From the NCBI GenBank assembly GCA_039819185.1, contig JBCBSK010000150.1, forward strand, positions 1-9,039: DNA of 9,039 nucleotides. The letters run 5' to 3'. The notes under the pieces are model-generated. The model was given only the letters and a program-made list of their open reading frames with translations, did no database searches and had not been told where the DNA came from. Made by a program: the position numbers and the translations under genes. Of this stretch, positions 1-5,831 are shown in pieces. The stretch is from JBCBSK01 sp039819185. Lineage in GTDB: Bacteria > Pseudomonadota > Alphaproteobacteria > Rhizobiales > Tepidamorphaceae. Each line of letters opens with the position of its first letter. Position 1 is the first letter of the stretch.

Positions 1-558
1 CAGGTGCATGGCGGCATGGGCTATGTCGAGGAAACGGGCGCCGCCCAGCATTTGCGCGATGCCCGGATCGCGCCGATCTATGAAGGCACCAACGGGATTC
101 AGGCAATTGACCTCGTGACCCGTAAGATTGGCCAGTCGGACGGCGCTGTCGTAGAAGGCTTGCTTACCGAGTTCCGCGACATAACCGAGCAGATCGCTCA
201 GTCGAACGCGCCGTCCTTCGGCCATATGGCGGCACGGCTTGCGACCGGCATTCAAGCGCTGGCGGACGCGACCGCGCATCTCAACAAGATCGCTGACACC
301 AATCCGACGGAGGCACTTGCGAGTGCTGCGCCCTATCTCCGGCTGTTCAGCCTGGTTGCTGGTGGCGCCTGGCTCGCAAAAGGTGCGCTCCATGTTCAGC
401 GTTCAGATGCGCCTGTGACCGAGGCCAGTGTGCGCCGCGTGCGGACGGCCCGCTTCTTTGCTGAACACATCCTCACCGAATCGCGCGGGCTGTCGGAGAC
501 GGTCATCGAAGGTGCTGGCAGCGTCTTGGAAGATGATCTCTCAGAGATGATGGCATGA
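1..558 (+). CDS. Acyl-CoA dehydrogenase, C-terminal part (5' end outside window)
   Basis: Flavoenzyme catalysing the first, alpha,beta-dehydrogenating step of fatty acyl-CoA beta-oxidation, passing electrons to ETF. The reading frame is open from base 1 with no start, so only the last 185 residues are present. It begins in the strongly conserved HGGMGY segment of the ACAD C-terminal helical domain, followed by IYEGTNGIQ (about residues 26-34), where the Glu at about residue 28 is the expected catalytic base. The remaining ~140 residues, including a TARFFAEHIL-like stretch near the end, look like the extra C-terminal extension of the long (~600 residue) bacterial acyl-CoA dehydrogenases (AcdB-type C-terminal domain). 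The stop codon overlaps the start of the downstream crotonase as ATGA, implying translational coupling. Chain-length preference cannot be read from this fragment. Confidence 0.95.
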   Translation, partial: QVHGGMGYVEETGAAQHLRDARIAPIYEGTNGIQAIDLVTRKIGQSDGAVVEGLLTEFRDITEQIAQSNAPSFGHMAARLATGIQALADATAHLNKIADTNPTEALASAAPYLRLFSLVAGGAWLAKGALHVQRSDAPVTEASVRRVRTARFFAEHILTESRGLSETVIEGAGSVLEDDLSEMMA

Positions 559-1301
559 GTGCGCATGTCGACGTCAACACTGCGGACGGTGTTGCGACGG
601 TCCACATCAACCGGCCTGACAAGAAGAACGCGCTGACAAGCGAGATGTATGCAGGCCTGGCTGAGGCTCTGCACTCATCCGATGCTGACACTGACGTTCG
701 CGCGATCCGCATTCTCGGCGTGCCAGGCGCGTTCTCGGCTGGGAATGACCTCAGGGACTTTCTTGCCTTTGCAGAACAGGGCGCGCTGGGCGACAGCCTA
801 ATTGCGTTTCTCGAAGCGATCGCGGGTTGCGAGACACCGCTGGTCGCCGGTGTCGACGGCCTTGCGATCGGTGTCGGCACGACCATGCTTCTGCATTGCG
901 ACCAGGTGGTGGCATCTGACGCGAGTCGGTTCCAGACGCCGTTCATCGATCTCGGCATTGTGCCCGAGGCGGCGTCGAGCCTGATCGCGCCGCGTCTGAT
1001 GGGGCATCAGCAGGCGTTCTCGCTGCTCGTTCTGGGCCGACCGATGTCAGCTGCGGATGCCGTGTCCGCTGGTTTCGTCGGTGAGGTCGTTACAAGCGAT
1101 CAGGTCGAGGCGCGGTCGGCTGAGATCGCGGTCGAAATCGCATCCAAGCCCGCCGGCGCGGTGCGGGCGGCGCGTGCCCTCCTGAAGGGTGATCGCGACG
1201 CGGTCCTGACCCGCATCCACCAAGAAGCGGATGTGTTTCGCGAGCGCCTCCAAAGCGACGAGGCAAAGGCTGCCTTCCAAGCGTTTTTCGCCCGCAAGTG
1301 A
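555..1301 (+). CDS. Crotonase-family protein, probably delta3,delta2-enoyl-CoA isomerase type
   Basis: A complete 248-residue crotonase-fold protein. The N-terminal HINRPDKKNALT (17-28), the SAGNDLRDF segment (61-69, first oxyanion-hole region) and GVDGLAIGVGTT (99-110, second oxyanion-hole region) identify the superfamily. Compared with rat enoyl-CoA hydratase, the two catalytic glutamates are replaced: Thr110 stands where the GGGCEL Glu should be, and Phe130 (TPF) where the QPE Glu should be. Glu138 in LGIVPEAASS matches the catalytic Glu of ECI2/yeast Eci1-type isomerases (LG..PEG.SS). I therefore infer that it shifts cis-3 or trans-3 enoyl-CoA double bonds to trans-2 rather than hydrating them. 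Databases would probably label it enoyl-CoA hydratase. The start at 555 overlaps the acyl-CoA dehydrogenase stop, which fits a shared beta-oxidation operon. The downstream neighbour is convergent, 29 bases away. Confidence 0.9.
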   Translation: MSAHVDVNTADGVATVHINRPDKKNALTSEMYAGLAEALHSSDADTDVRAIRILGVPGAFSAGNDLRDFLAFAEQGALGDSLIAFLEAIAGCETPLVAGVDGLAIGVGTTMLLHCDQVVASDASRFQTPFIDLGIVPEAASSLIAPRLMGHQQAFSLLVLGRPMSAADAVSAGFVGEVVTSDQVEARSAEIAVEIASKPAGAVRAARALLKGDRDAVLTRIHQEADVFRERLQSDEAKAAFQAFFARK

Positions 1302-1330
1302 TGTGCTGCTCGTCAGCTGTTCCGGGTCGA

Positions 1331-2107
1331 TCAGCCGGCGCCCAGCTTGTCCAATATCTTGTTGAGGTCCTTGGCGGTCTGATAGCAGTAACTGACCAGC
1401 TTCCCGTCGGCGAGGATTGCGAACACGCCATACGGGCTCGGCGCGCGGGCGCGGACATCCTCTGCGCTATGCAGAGTGTCAATGCGGATTGGCAGGCCGC
1501 GCGCCTCAGCCACCGTTTCGACGGCTGCCACGGCGTCGGCAAGATAGGGGCATTGGCCGGTGACGATGACCGTGAGACCCGACCCCGAGGCCCGGATGCG
1601 CTTATCGAAGTCTCCAGAATAGGTCGGGTCGGGGGCGGTCGCATCAAACTTGTGCAACATGATCGAGAATGGCGGATAGGACGTCTCAACGGTTTCGAAG
1701 CCGTGATGGGCGAGGAACTTCGGGCTTGCCAGCCAGTTGCCGTCACTTGTCAGCATCACCACGCCCTTGAAGCCGCCAGCCTTGGCATCCGCGAGTGCGC
1801 TGTCGAGCAGCTTGCGGCCAAGGCCTTCGCCTTTGGAGCGGCCGACGACCCAGACGCAGTGGATTGCGAGATAGCCGGACGCGTTGATCGCACGCCAGCA
1901 ATGTTCGGCTGGAATCGTTTCGATGAAGCCGCGCTTGCCGCCACCGAGCAGCCGGATTTTCATGCCCTCGGCAAAGCGCGCATCAAGCCAGGCCCGCTTC
2001 GCCTGCCATCCAGGCGACTTCCGCCGGCTCATTAGGCAGAAGAAGCCGTGCTGGTCGACGTTTTGGGCATCGACCTCGATAAGGTCTGTATGATCTGTTG
2101 GTGCCAT
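1331..2107 (-). CDS. GNAT family N-acetyltransferase with C-terminal YoaP-like domain
   Basis: A 258-residue two-domain protein. Residues ~1-155 form a GNAT acetyltransferase fold with the acetyl-CoA pyrophosphate loop RSKGEGLG (90-97; the R/Q-x-x-G-x-G/A pattern). Segments FIETIPAEHCW (61-71) and SGYLAIHCVWV (78-88) resemble YoaP-type proteins known from Bacillus and anaerobes or archaea. Residues ~178-255 form the YoaP-like domain: a strand, then GQCPY (184-188), a long helix, a second strand, and SPYGVF (224-229). This layout looks like a thioredoxin-like fold with a single Cys186. The substrate is unknown. Start: ATG at 2107 is chosen; a GTG lies directly upstream at 2110, and neither has a strong Shine-Dalgarno. 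The gene is alone on the minus strand, convergent with the crotonase and divergent from the SDR, so it is probably transcribed by itself. The large plus-strand frame over it (1298-2035) is a shadow. Confidence 0.9.
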   Translation of the reverse strand: MAPTDHTDLIEVDAQNVDQHGFFCLMSRRKSPGWQAKRAWLDARFAEGMKIRLLGGGKRGFIETIPAEHCWRAINASGYLAIHCVWVVGRSKGEGLGRKLLDSALADAKAGGFKGVVMLTSDGNWLASPKFLAHHGFETVETSYPPFSIMLHKFDATAPDPTYSGDFDKRIRASGSGLTVIVTGQCPYLADAVAAVETVAEARGLPIRIDTLHSAEDVRARAPSPYGVFAILADGKLVSYCYQTAKDLNKILDKLGAG

Positions 2108-2159
2108 CACACGTCACGCGCGCCGAACTTTGTGCTGGATGCTGACAAACAACAAGGTC

Positions 2160-2164
2160 GAGGA
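2160..2164 (+). promoter_or_regulatory. Ribosome-binding site (GAGGA) supporting a TTG start for the SDR gene
   Basis: GAGGA lies seven bases before TTG at 2172. The earlier in-frame candidates, TTG 2130 and ATG 2139, lack a comparable Shine-Dalgarno and would add 14 or 11 residues ahead of the usual family N-terminus (about ten residues before TGASRGIG). Confidence 0.6.
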
Positions 2165-2171
2165 AATCGAA

Positions 2172-3035
2172 TTGACCACGCTCAAGGAAAAGACATTGTT
2201 CATCACCGGCGCGAGCCGCGGCATTGGCCTCGCCATTGCGCTGCGTGCCGCGCGCGACGGCGCCAATGTCGCGGTCGCTGCCAAGACCGACAAGCCACAT
2301 CCCAAGCTGCCCGGCACAATCCACAGCGCCGCGGAAGAGATCGAAGCTGCCGGCGGCAAGGCGCTGGCGCTTGTCTGCGACATTCGCGAGCCAGCCCAGC
2401 TCAGCGAGGCGGTCGACACGGCGGCCGAGCATTTCGGCGGTATCGACATTTGCGTCAACAATGCCAGCGCCATCCAGCTTACCGGCACCGCCGAGACGCC
2501 AATCCGCCGCTTTGATCTGATGCATCAGGTCAATGCACGCGGTACGTTCCTGACGATGCAGACCTGCCTGCCGTATCTTGAACAGGCGGAAAATCCGCAT
2601 GTCCTGATGCTGTCGCCACCGCTGGATATGAACGCCAAATGGTTTGCGCCGAATGTCGCCTATACGATGGCGAAGTTCGGCATGAGCCTGTGCGTGCTCG
2701 GCATGGCCGAGGAGTTCCGTGACGCCGGCATTGCCGTGAACGCGCTATGGCCGCGCACGACGATTGCGACGGCTGCGATCCAGAACCTGCTTGGTGGTGA
2801 TGAGATCATGCGCAAGAGCCGCACGCCGGACATCATCGCCGACGCCGCCTGGCATATCCTGACCAGCCCGTCGCGGGAGATGACCGGGAACTTCTTCATC
2901 GATGACACGTTCCTGGCCGAACGCGGCGAGACAGACTTCGACAAATACCGGATCGACCCGAGCCAGGAACTGATGCAGGATTTCTTTGTGCCCGACGACA
3001 GTCCGGCCCCGGCCTCTCTGGGGCCAGCGGTCTGA
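2172..3035 (+). CDS. HSDL2-like short-chain dehydrogenase/reductase (SDR)
   Basis: NAD(P)-dependent oxidoreductase, 287 residues from the TTG start. The Rossmann motif TGASRGIG is at 12-19, NNAS at 96-99, catalytic Ser148 in LSPP, Tyr164 and Lys168 in YTMAK, and Asn121 in the VNARGT helix. KPHPKLPGTI (41-50), AGGKAL (60-65), LSPPLDMN (147-154), GMAEEF (177-182), NALWP (190-194) and TGNFFIDD (238-245) closely follow animal hydroxysteroid dehydrogenase-like 2 (HSDL2). The C-terminal SCP2 sterol-carrier domain of animal HSDL2 is missing: the protein ends about 30 residues after FDKYRID. The substrate is unproven; the family is linked to fatty-acid or lipid metabolism, consistent with the beta-oxidation genes nearby. 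Alternative starts are ATG 2139 and TTG 2130. It is divergent from the GNAT gene, so its promoter must lie in the short gap or inside the 5' end of that gene. Confidence 0.92.
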   Translation: MTTLKEKTLFITGASRGIGLAIALRAARDGANVAVAAKTDKPHPKLPGTIHSAAEEIEAAGGKALALVCDIREPAQLSEAVDTAAEHFGGIDICVNNASAIQLTGTAETPIRRFDLMHQVNARGTFLTMQTCLPYLEQAENPHVLMLSPPLDMNAKWFAPNVAYTMAKFGMSLCVLGMAEEFRDAGIAVNALWPRTTIATAAIQNLLGGDEIMRKSRTPDIIADAAWHILTSPSREMTGNFFIDDTFLAERGETDFDKYRIDPSQELMQDFFVPDDSPAPASLGPAV

Positions 3036-3096
3036 CCATACCAATAATCACGGGCCAAGACGGCGCTTCGACCGGACGCCGCCGACAGGAAACGCC

Positions 3097-4032
3097 ATGC
3101 CGACCCTTTACATCACGCATACCGCTTGTCTCGATCATCTGACGCCGCTCGGCCATCCCGAGCGGCCCGACCGTCTCAAGGCGATCGAGCGGGCGCTGGA
3201 AGATGAAACCTTCATGGGACTTGCGCGGGACACAGCGCCCATGGCCACCCTCGAAGCGGCGATGCTGGCCCATCCGACGGACTATGTCGAGCGCATCGCG
3301 GCTGCCTCGCCGGAGGAAGGGCTGGTGCGGATCGACGCCGATACGACCATCTCGCCGGGCAGTCTGGAGGCCGCACGCCGCGGTGTTGGGGCTGCCCAGA
3401 TGGCGGTTGACGAGGTGATGACCCGCAAGGTGCACAATGCCTTCTGCGCTGTCCGCCCGCCGGGTCATCACGCCGAGCGCGACCGGGCGATGGGGTTTTG
3501 TCTGTTCAACAATGCAGCCATCGCTGCCTATCACGCGAAACAGGCCCATGGCGCAGAACGTGTCGCAGTAGTTGACGTCGACGTCCATCATGGCAACGGC
3601 ACACAGGACATCTTCTGGAACGACCCATCGATGCTCTATGTTTCGACCCATCAGATGCCGCTTTATCCCGGCACGGGCGGGATTGATGAGCGCGGCGCGG
3701 ATGACGCTGGCAACATCGTCAACGTGCCGCTCAATCCGGGCGATGGCTCGATGGAGTTTCGCGAGGCGATGGAGATCGTGGTCCTTCCCGCGATCGACAG
3801 GTTCCAGCCTGATCTGATCATTGTCTCCGCGGGCTTCGACGCGCACACGCGTGATCCGCTCGCCAATATCCATCTGGTCGAAGCAGATTTCGCCTGGGCG
3901 ACGAAAAAGCTCATGGAGCTTGCTGACAAGCACGCAGGCTCAAGACTGGTTTCGCTGCTCGAAGGCGGCTATGACCTGATGGGGCTGGCGCTCTCGACAG
4001 CAGCCCATGTGCGCGCTCTGATGCGCGTGTGA
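3097..4032 (+). CDS. Histone deacetylase family protein (class II-like acetyl-amidohydrolase)
   Basis: Zn-dependent amidohydrolase of the arginase/deacetylase fold, 311 residues, related to bacterial HDAH, acetylpolyamine amidohydrolase and AcuC. The active site is complete: the catalytic His pair His124-His125 in RPPGHHAE, zinc ligands Asp162 and His164 in DVDVHHGNGTQ, third ligand Asp248 in SAGFDAH, and the transition-state Tyr292 in LLEGGYDL. HPERPDRL (20-27) is the typical N-terminal signature. The start at ATG 3097 is preceded by AGGA (3087-3090) six bases away; an in-frame extension to 2986 would overlap the SDR gene and has no family support. The substrate (acetyl-lysine, acetylpolyamine or other) cannot be told from sequence. 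A deacetylase-like gene directly before xseB is an arrangement I recall from related alphaproteobacteria. The 345-residue minus-strand frame over it is a shadow. Confidence 0.95.
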   Translation: MPTLYITHTACLDHLTPLGHPERPDRLKAIERALEDETFMGLARDTAPMATLEAAMLAHPTDYVERIAAASPEEGLVRIDADTTISPGSLEAARRGVGAAQMAVDEVMTRKVHNAFCAVRPPGHHAERDRAMGFCLFNNAAIAAYHAKQAHGAERVAVVDVDVHHGNGTQDIFWNDPSMLYVSTHQMPLYPGTGGIDERGADDAGNIVNVPLNPGDGSMEFREAMEIVVLPAIDRFQPDLIIVSAGFDAHTRDPLANIHLVEADFAWATKKLMELADKHAGSRLVSLLEGGYDLMGLALSTAAHVRALMRV

Positions 4033-4045
4033 TTGAAAGCCCAAC

Positions 4046-4050
4046 GAGGA
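4046..4050 (+). promoter_or_regulatory. Ribosome-binding site (GAGGA) supporting a TTG start for xseB
   Basis: GAGGA sits five bases before TTG at 4056. The alternative GTG at 4029, which overlaps the preceding stop codon, has no purine-rich Shine-Dalgarno in front of it. Confidence 0.55.
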
Positions 4051-4055
4051 TCGAC

Positions 4056-4313
4056 TTGGCCGAGACACAGCCGCTTCCAGATGACATCGCCGCCATGCCC
4101 TTCGAACAGGCTTTGGCCGAGCTCGAAGCCATTGTCGGCCGGCTTGAGGATGGCCAGGTGCCGCTAGAAGAATCGATCCGCATTTATGAGCGTGGTGAAG
4201 CGCTCAAGCGCCATTGCGATGCGCTCCTGCGCGCAGCCGAAGCCAAGGTCGAGACAATCACGCTTGGCGCCGGCGGCGAGGCGGCGGGTACCGAGCCGCT
4301 GGATGTCGACTAG
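4056..4313 (+). CDS. xseB: Exodeoxyribonuclease VII small subunit
   Basis: Small subunit of exonuclease VII, the cytoplasmic enzyme that degrades single-stranded DNA to oligonucleotides; several XseB chains bind each XseA. It has 85 residues from TTG 4056 (94 from GTG 4029), the normal family size. The family signature is clear: PFEQALAELEAIVGRLEDG (15-33), PLEESIRIYERGEAL (36-50) and a following helix with CDALLRAAEAKVE (54-66), i.e. the paired amphipathic helices that bind the large subunit. The tail after ~70 is Gly/Ala-rich and variable. It follows the deacetylase-like gene closely (23-base gap, or overlap if GTG is used), suggesting co-transcription. The partner xseA is not in this window. 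Confidence 0.95.
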   Translation: MAETQPLPDDIAAMPFEQALAELEAIVGRLEDGQVPLEESIRIYERGEALKRHCDALLRAAEAKVETITLGAGGEAAGTEPLDVD

Positions 4314-4341
4314 CCGATCACCTGATACGGAGTATCCATCA

Positions 4342-4710
4342 ATGCGCGCTGTGATGATGTCTGGATGCATGATCCTCGCGATGATGGCGCCGGCACTCGC
4401 GGTGGACCTTCCGTTTCCCGATGGCACCTATGTTACCGATCCCGCACTGTGCGCGTTATCGCCCCAGGAGCGGGTTGCTCAGCATGGCGACATGGTCGGC
4501 GCGATGGTTTTGAATGTGAAAGGCGAAGCGATCGACAACGGCTACGAGTCGTTTTGTCGCGTCACACGGGTTCGCGAAAGCAGCAACGATATCCGCGCCG
4601 ATCTCGCCTGTAGTTCGGAGGGCGAGCAATTCCCCGTCGCGTGGCAGCTGACGCGGCATGATCAGACCAGCTTCACGATCGCCGGAAGAACCTACCGCCG
4701 CTGTTCATAA
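4342..4710 (+). CDS. Small secreted protein of unknown function
   Basis: I do not recognise this family. It is 122 residues with a classical signal peptide: Arg2, a hydrophobic core (about 3-18) and an APALA cleavage site at about residue 20, giving a ~102-residue periplasmic or exported product. The mature part has four cysteines (37, 72, 90, 121), which could form two disulfides, and reads as a compact beta-rich domain: DGTYVTD (28-34), MVLNVKG (55-61), then FCRV (71-74), ending SFTIAGRTYRRC (110-121). It lacks the lipobox expected of a lipoprotein; Cys9 is inside the hydrophobic core. The start at ATG 4342 follows GGAG (4329-4332) by nine bases. The frame stays open upstream into xseB, but that extension is just xseB in another frame. 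It lies between xseB (28-base gap) and the pirin gene (12-base gap), so may share their transcript. Confidence 0.75.
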   Translation: MRAVMMSGCMILAMMAPALAVDLPFPDGTYVTDPALCALSPQERVAQHGDMVGAMVLNVKGEAIDNGYESFCRVTRVRESSNDIRADLACSSEGEQFPVAWQLTRHDQTSFTIAGRTYRRCS

Positions 4711-4722
4711 GAGAGAGGACCC

Positions 4723-5643
4723 ATGTCCTATCAACCCTGTCCAGATCCAACGCCGGGCGATGCCCAGTCCTGTGATGCGATCGATCTCGTGATCGTGCCG
4801 CGGGCGCGTGATATCGGCGACTTCGAAGTTCGCCGGGCGCTGCCATCGGCCAAGCGCCACATGGTCGGGCCGTTCATCTTCTTCGATCAGATGGGGCCGG
4901 CGGAATTCCTGGTCGGTGCCGGCATGGATGTGCGCCCGCATCCGCATATCGGGCTTGCAACGGTCACCTATCTGTTCACCGGCGAGATCATGCATCGCGA
5001 CTCGCTCGGAACCGAACTTGCGATCCGACCGGGGGCTGTGAACTGGATGACGGCAGGCTCAGGCATTGCCCATTCCGAGCGCTCAGACCAACCAAGTCGG
5101 AACACGACACGTGAACTGTTCGGCATCCAATCCTGGGTGGCGTTGCCGAAACACGCCGAGGAGACGGCTCCGGAATTCATCCATTATGGCGAGGACGATT
5201 TGCCGGTGATCTCCGGCGAGGGCAAGACAGTGCGGCTGATCAGCGGACAAATGCTCGGGCAGCGCTCGTCGGTAAAGACCTATACCGAGACGGTCTATGC
5301 CGATGTTGCGCTGGATGCCGGTGCCTCGGTGCCGTTCGACGCCGACTACGAGGAACGCGCGATCTATACCGTCACTGGAGAGATCGACATTGCGGGTGAT
5401 CGGTTCGGCCCGGGGCAGCTACTGGTGTTTCGGCCCGGCGACCGGATCACGGTAACGGCCCATTCCGACGCCCGCTTCATGATGCTGGGCGGGGAGCCGA
5501 TGGACGGACCACGCCACATCTGGTGGAACTTCGTTTCGTCGAGCAAGGAGCGCATCGAACAGGCCAAGGAAGACTGGAAACAGAAGCGTTTCGATCCGGT
5601 TTTCGGGGATGCTGAGGAGTATATCCCGCTCCCGGAGAATTGA
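4723..5643 (+). CDS. Pirin family protein (bicupin metalloprotein)
   Basis: A 306-residue bicupin. The N-terminal cupin has the full pirin metal site: His73 and His75 in RPHPHIGLATVTY (71-83), and His117 and Glu119 in AGSGIAHSER (111-120). FIFFDQMGP (51-59) and the GEIMHRDS segment (87-94) are also typical. The second cupin covers about 170-265, and the WWNFVSSS and DWKQKRFDPVFGD segments near the C-terminus are standard in bacterial pirins. Some family members (E. coli YhhW, human pirin) show quercetin 2,3-dioxygenase activity; others act as redox-responsive regulators or modulate metabolic enzymes, so the physiological role here is open. It starts at ATG 4723 directly after a GAGAGAGGA Shine-Dalgarno, 12 bases after the secreted-protein stop. 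Confidence 0.95.
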   Translation: MSYQPCPDPTPGDAQSCDAIDLVIVPRARDIGDFEVRRALPSAKRHMVGPFIFFDQMGPAEFLVGAGMDVRPHPHIGLATVTYLFTGEIMHRDSLGTELAIRPGAVNWMTAGSGIAHSERSDQPSRNTTRELFGIQSWVALPKHAEETAPEFIHYGEDDLPVISGEGKTVRLISGQMLGQRSSVKTYTETVYADVALDAGASVPFDADYEERAIYTVTGEIDIAGDRFGPGQLLVFRPGDRITVTAHSDARFMMLGGEPMDGPRHIWWNFVSSSKERIEQAKEDWKQKRFDPVFGDAEEYIPLPEN

Positions 5644-5660
5644 TGGGTCGCCACGACCTA
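5644..5660 (+). other. Small stem-loop just after the pirin stop codon
   Basis: GGTCG (5646-5650) pairs with CGACC (5654-5658) around a 3-base loop, extendable by a G-U and a T-A pair. There is no following T-run, so it is not a standard intrinsic terminator. The rest of the gap to dxs (5661-5831) shows no gene, no clear promoter and only a 5-bp GC hairpin (5773-5777 with 5784-5788). Confidence 0.3.
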
Positions 5661-5831
5661 GAGCTGTGCGTGCAATAGCGCAAATGCCGCAGGGTTTCTG
5701 GTCTGCGCGGATCTTGTCTGGCCTCGGGATGCCCTATCTCATCAGAAAGATTGAAAGAGAAGCGGTCTTGCCCGCGCACTGTCGCGCGTTCATGGTCGCC
5801 GTGACATCACGCCACAGCTAAGGACTGGGCC

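Noticed and set aside
1298..2035. 245-residue plus-strand open frame
   Set aside because: It lies entirely over the GNAT-YoaP gene on the opposite strand, has low-complexity Arg/Ala-rich content and no recognisable motif; the minus-strand product has clear family motifs.
2063..2094. Possible promoter for the SDR gene (TTGGGC ... TATGAT)
   Set aside because: The -10-like TATGAT (2089-2094) is good, but the spacer to TTGGGC is 20 bases and the site lies inside the 5' end of the GNAT gene; too weak to list.
2896..3933. 345-residue minus-strand open frame
   Set aside because: Antisense to the histone-deacetylase-like gene, whose catalytic residues are all intact; the long frame is a by-product of GC-rich codon use.
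5609..5821. 70-residue plus-strand open frame across the pirin-dxs gap
   Set aside because: It overlaps the end of the pirin gene in another frame, has Arg-rich composition, no Shine-Dalgarno and no recognisable sequence.
5644..5831. Riboswitch or small RNA in the leader of dxs
   Set aside because: I looked for a THI-box-like or other structured leader and found only short, isolated hairpins and no conserved motif.
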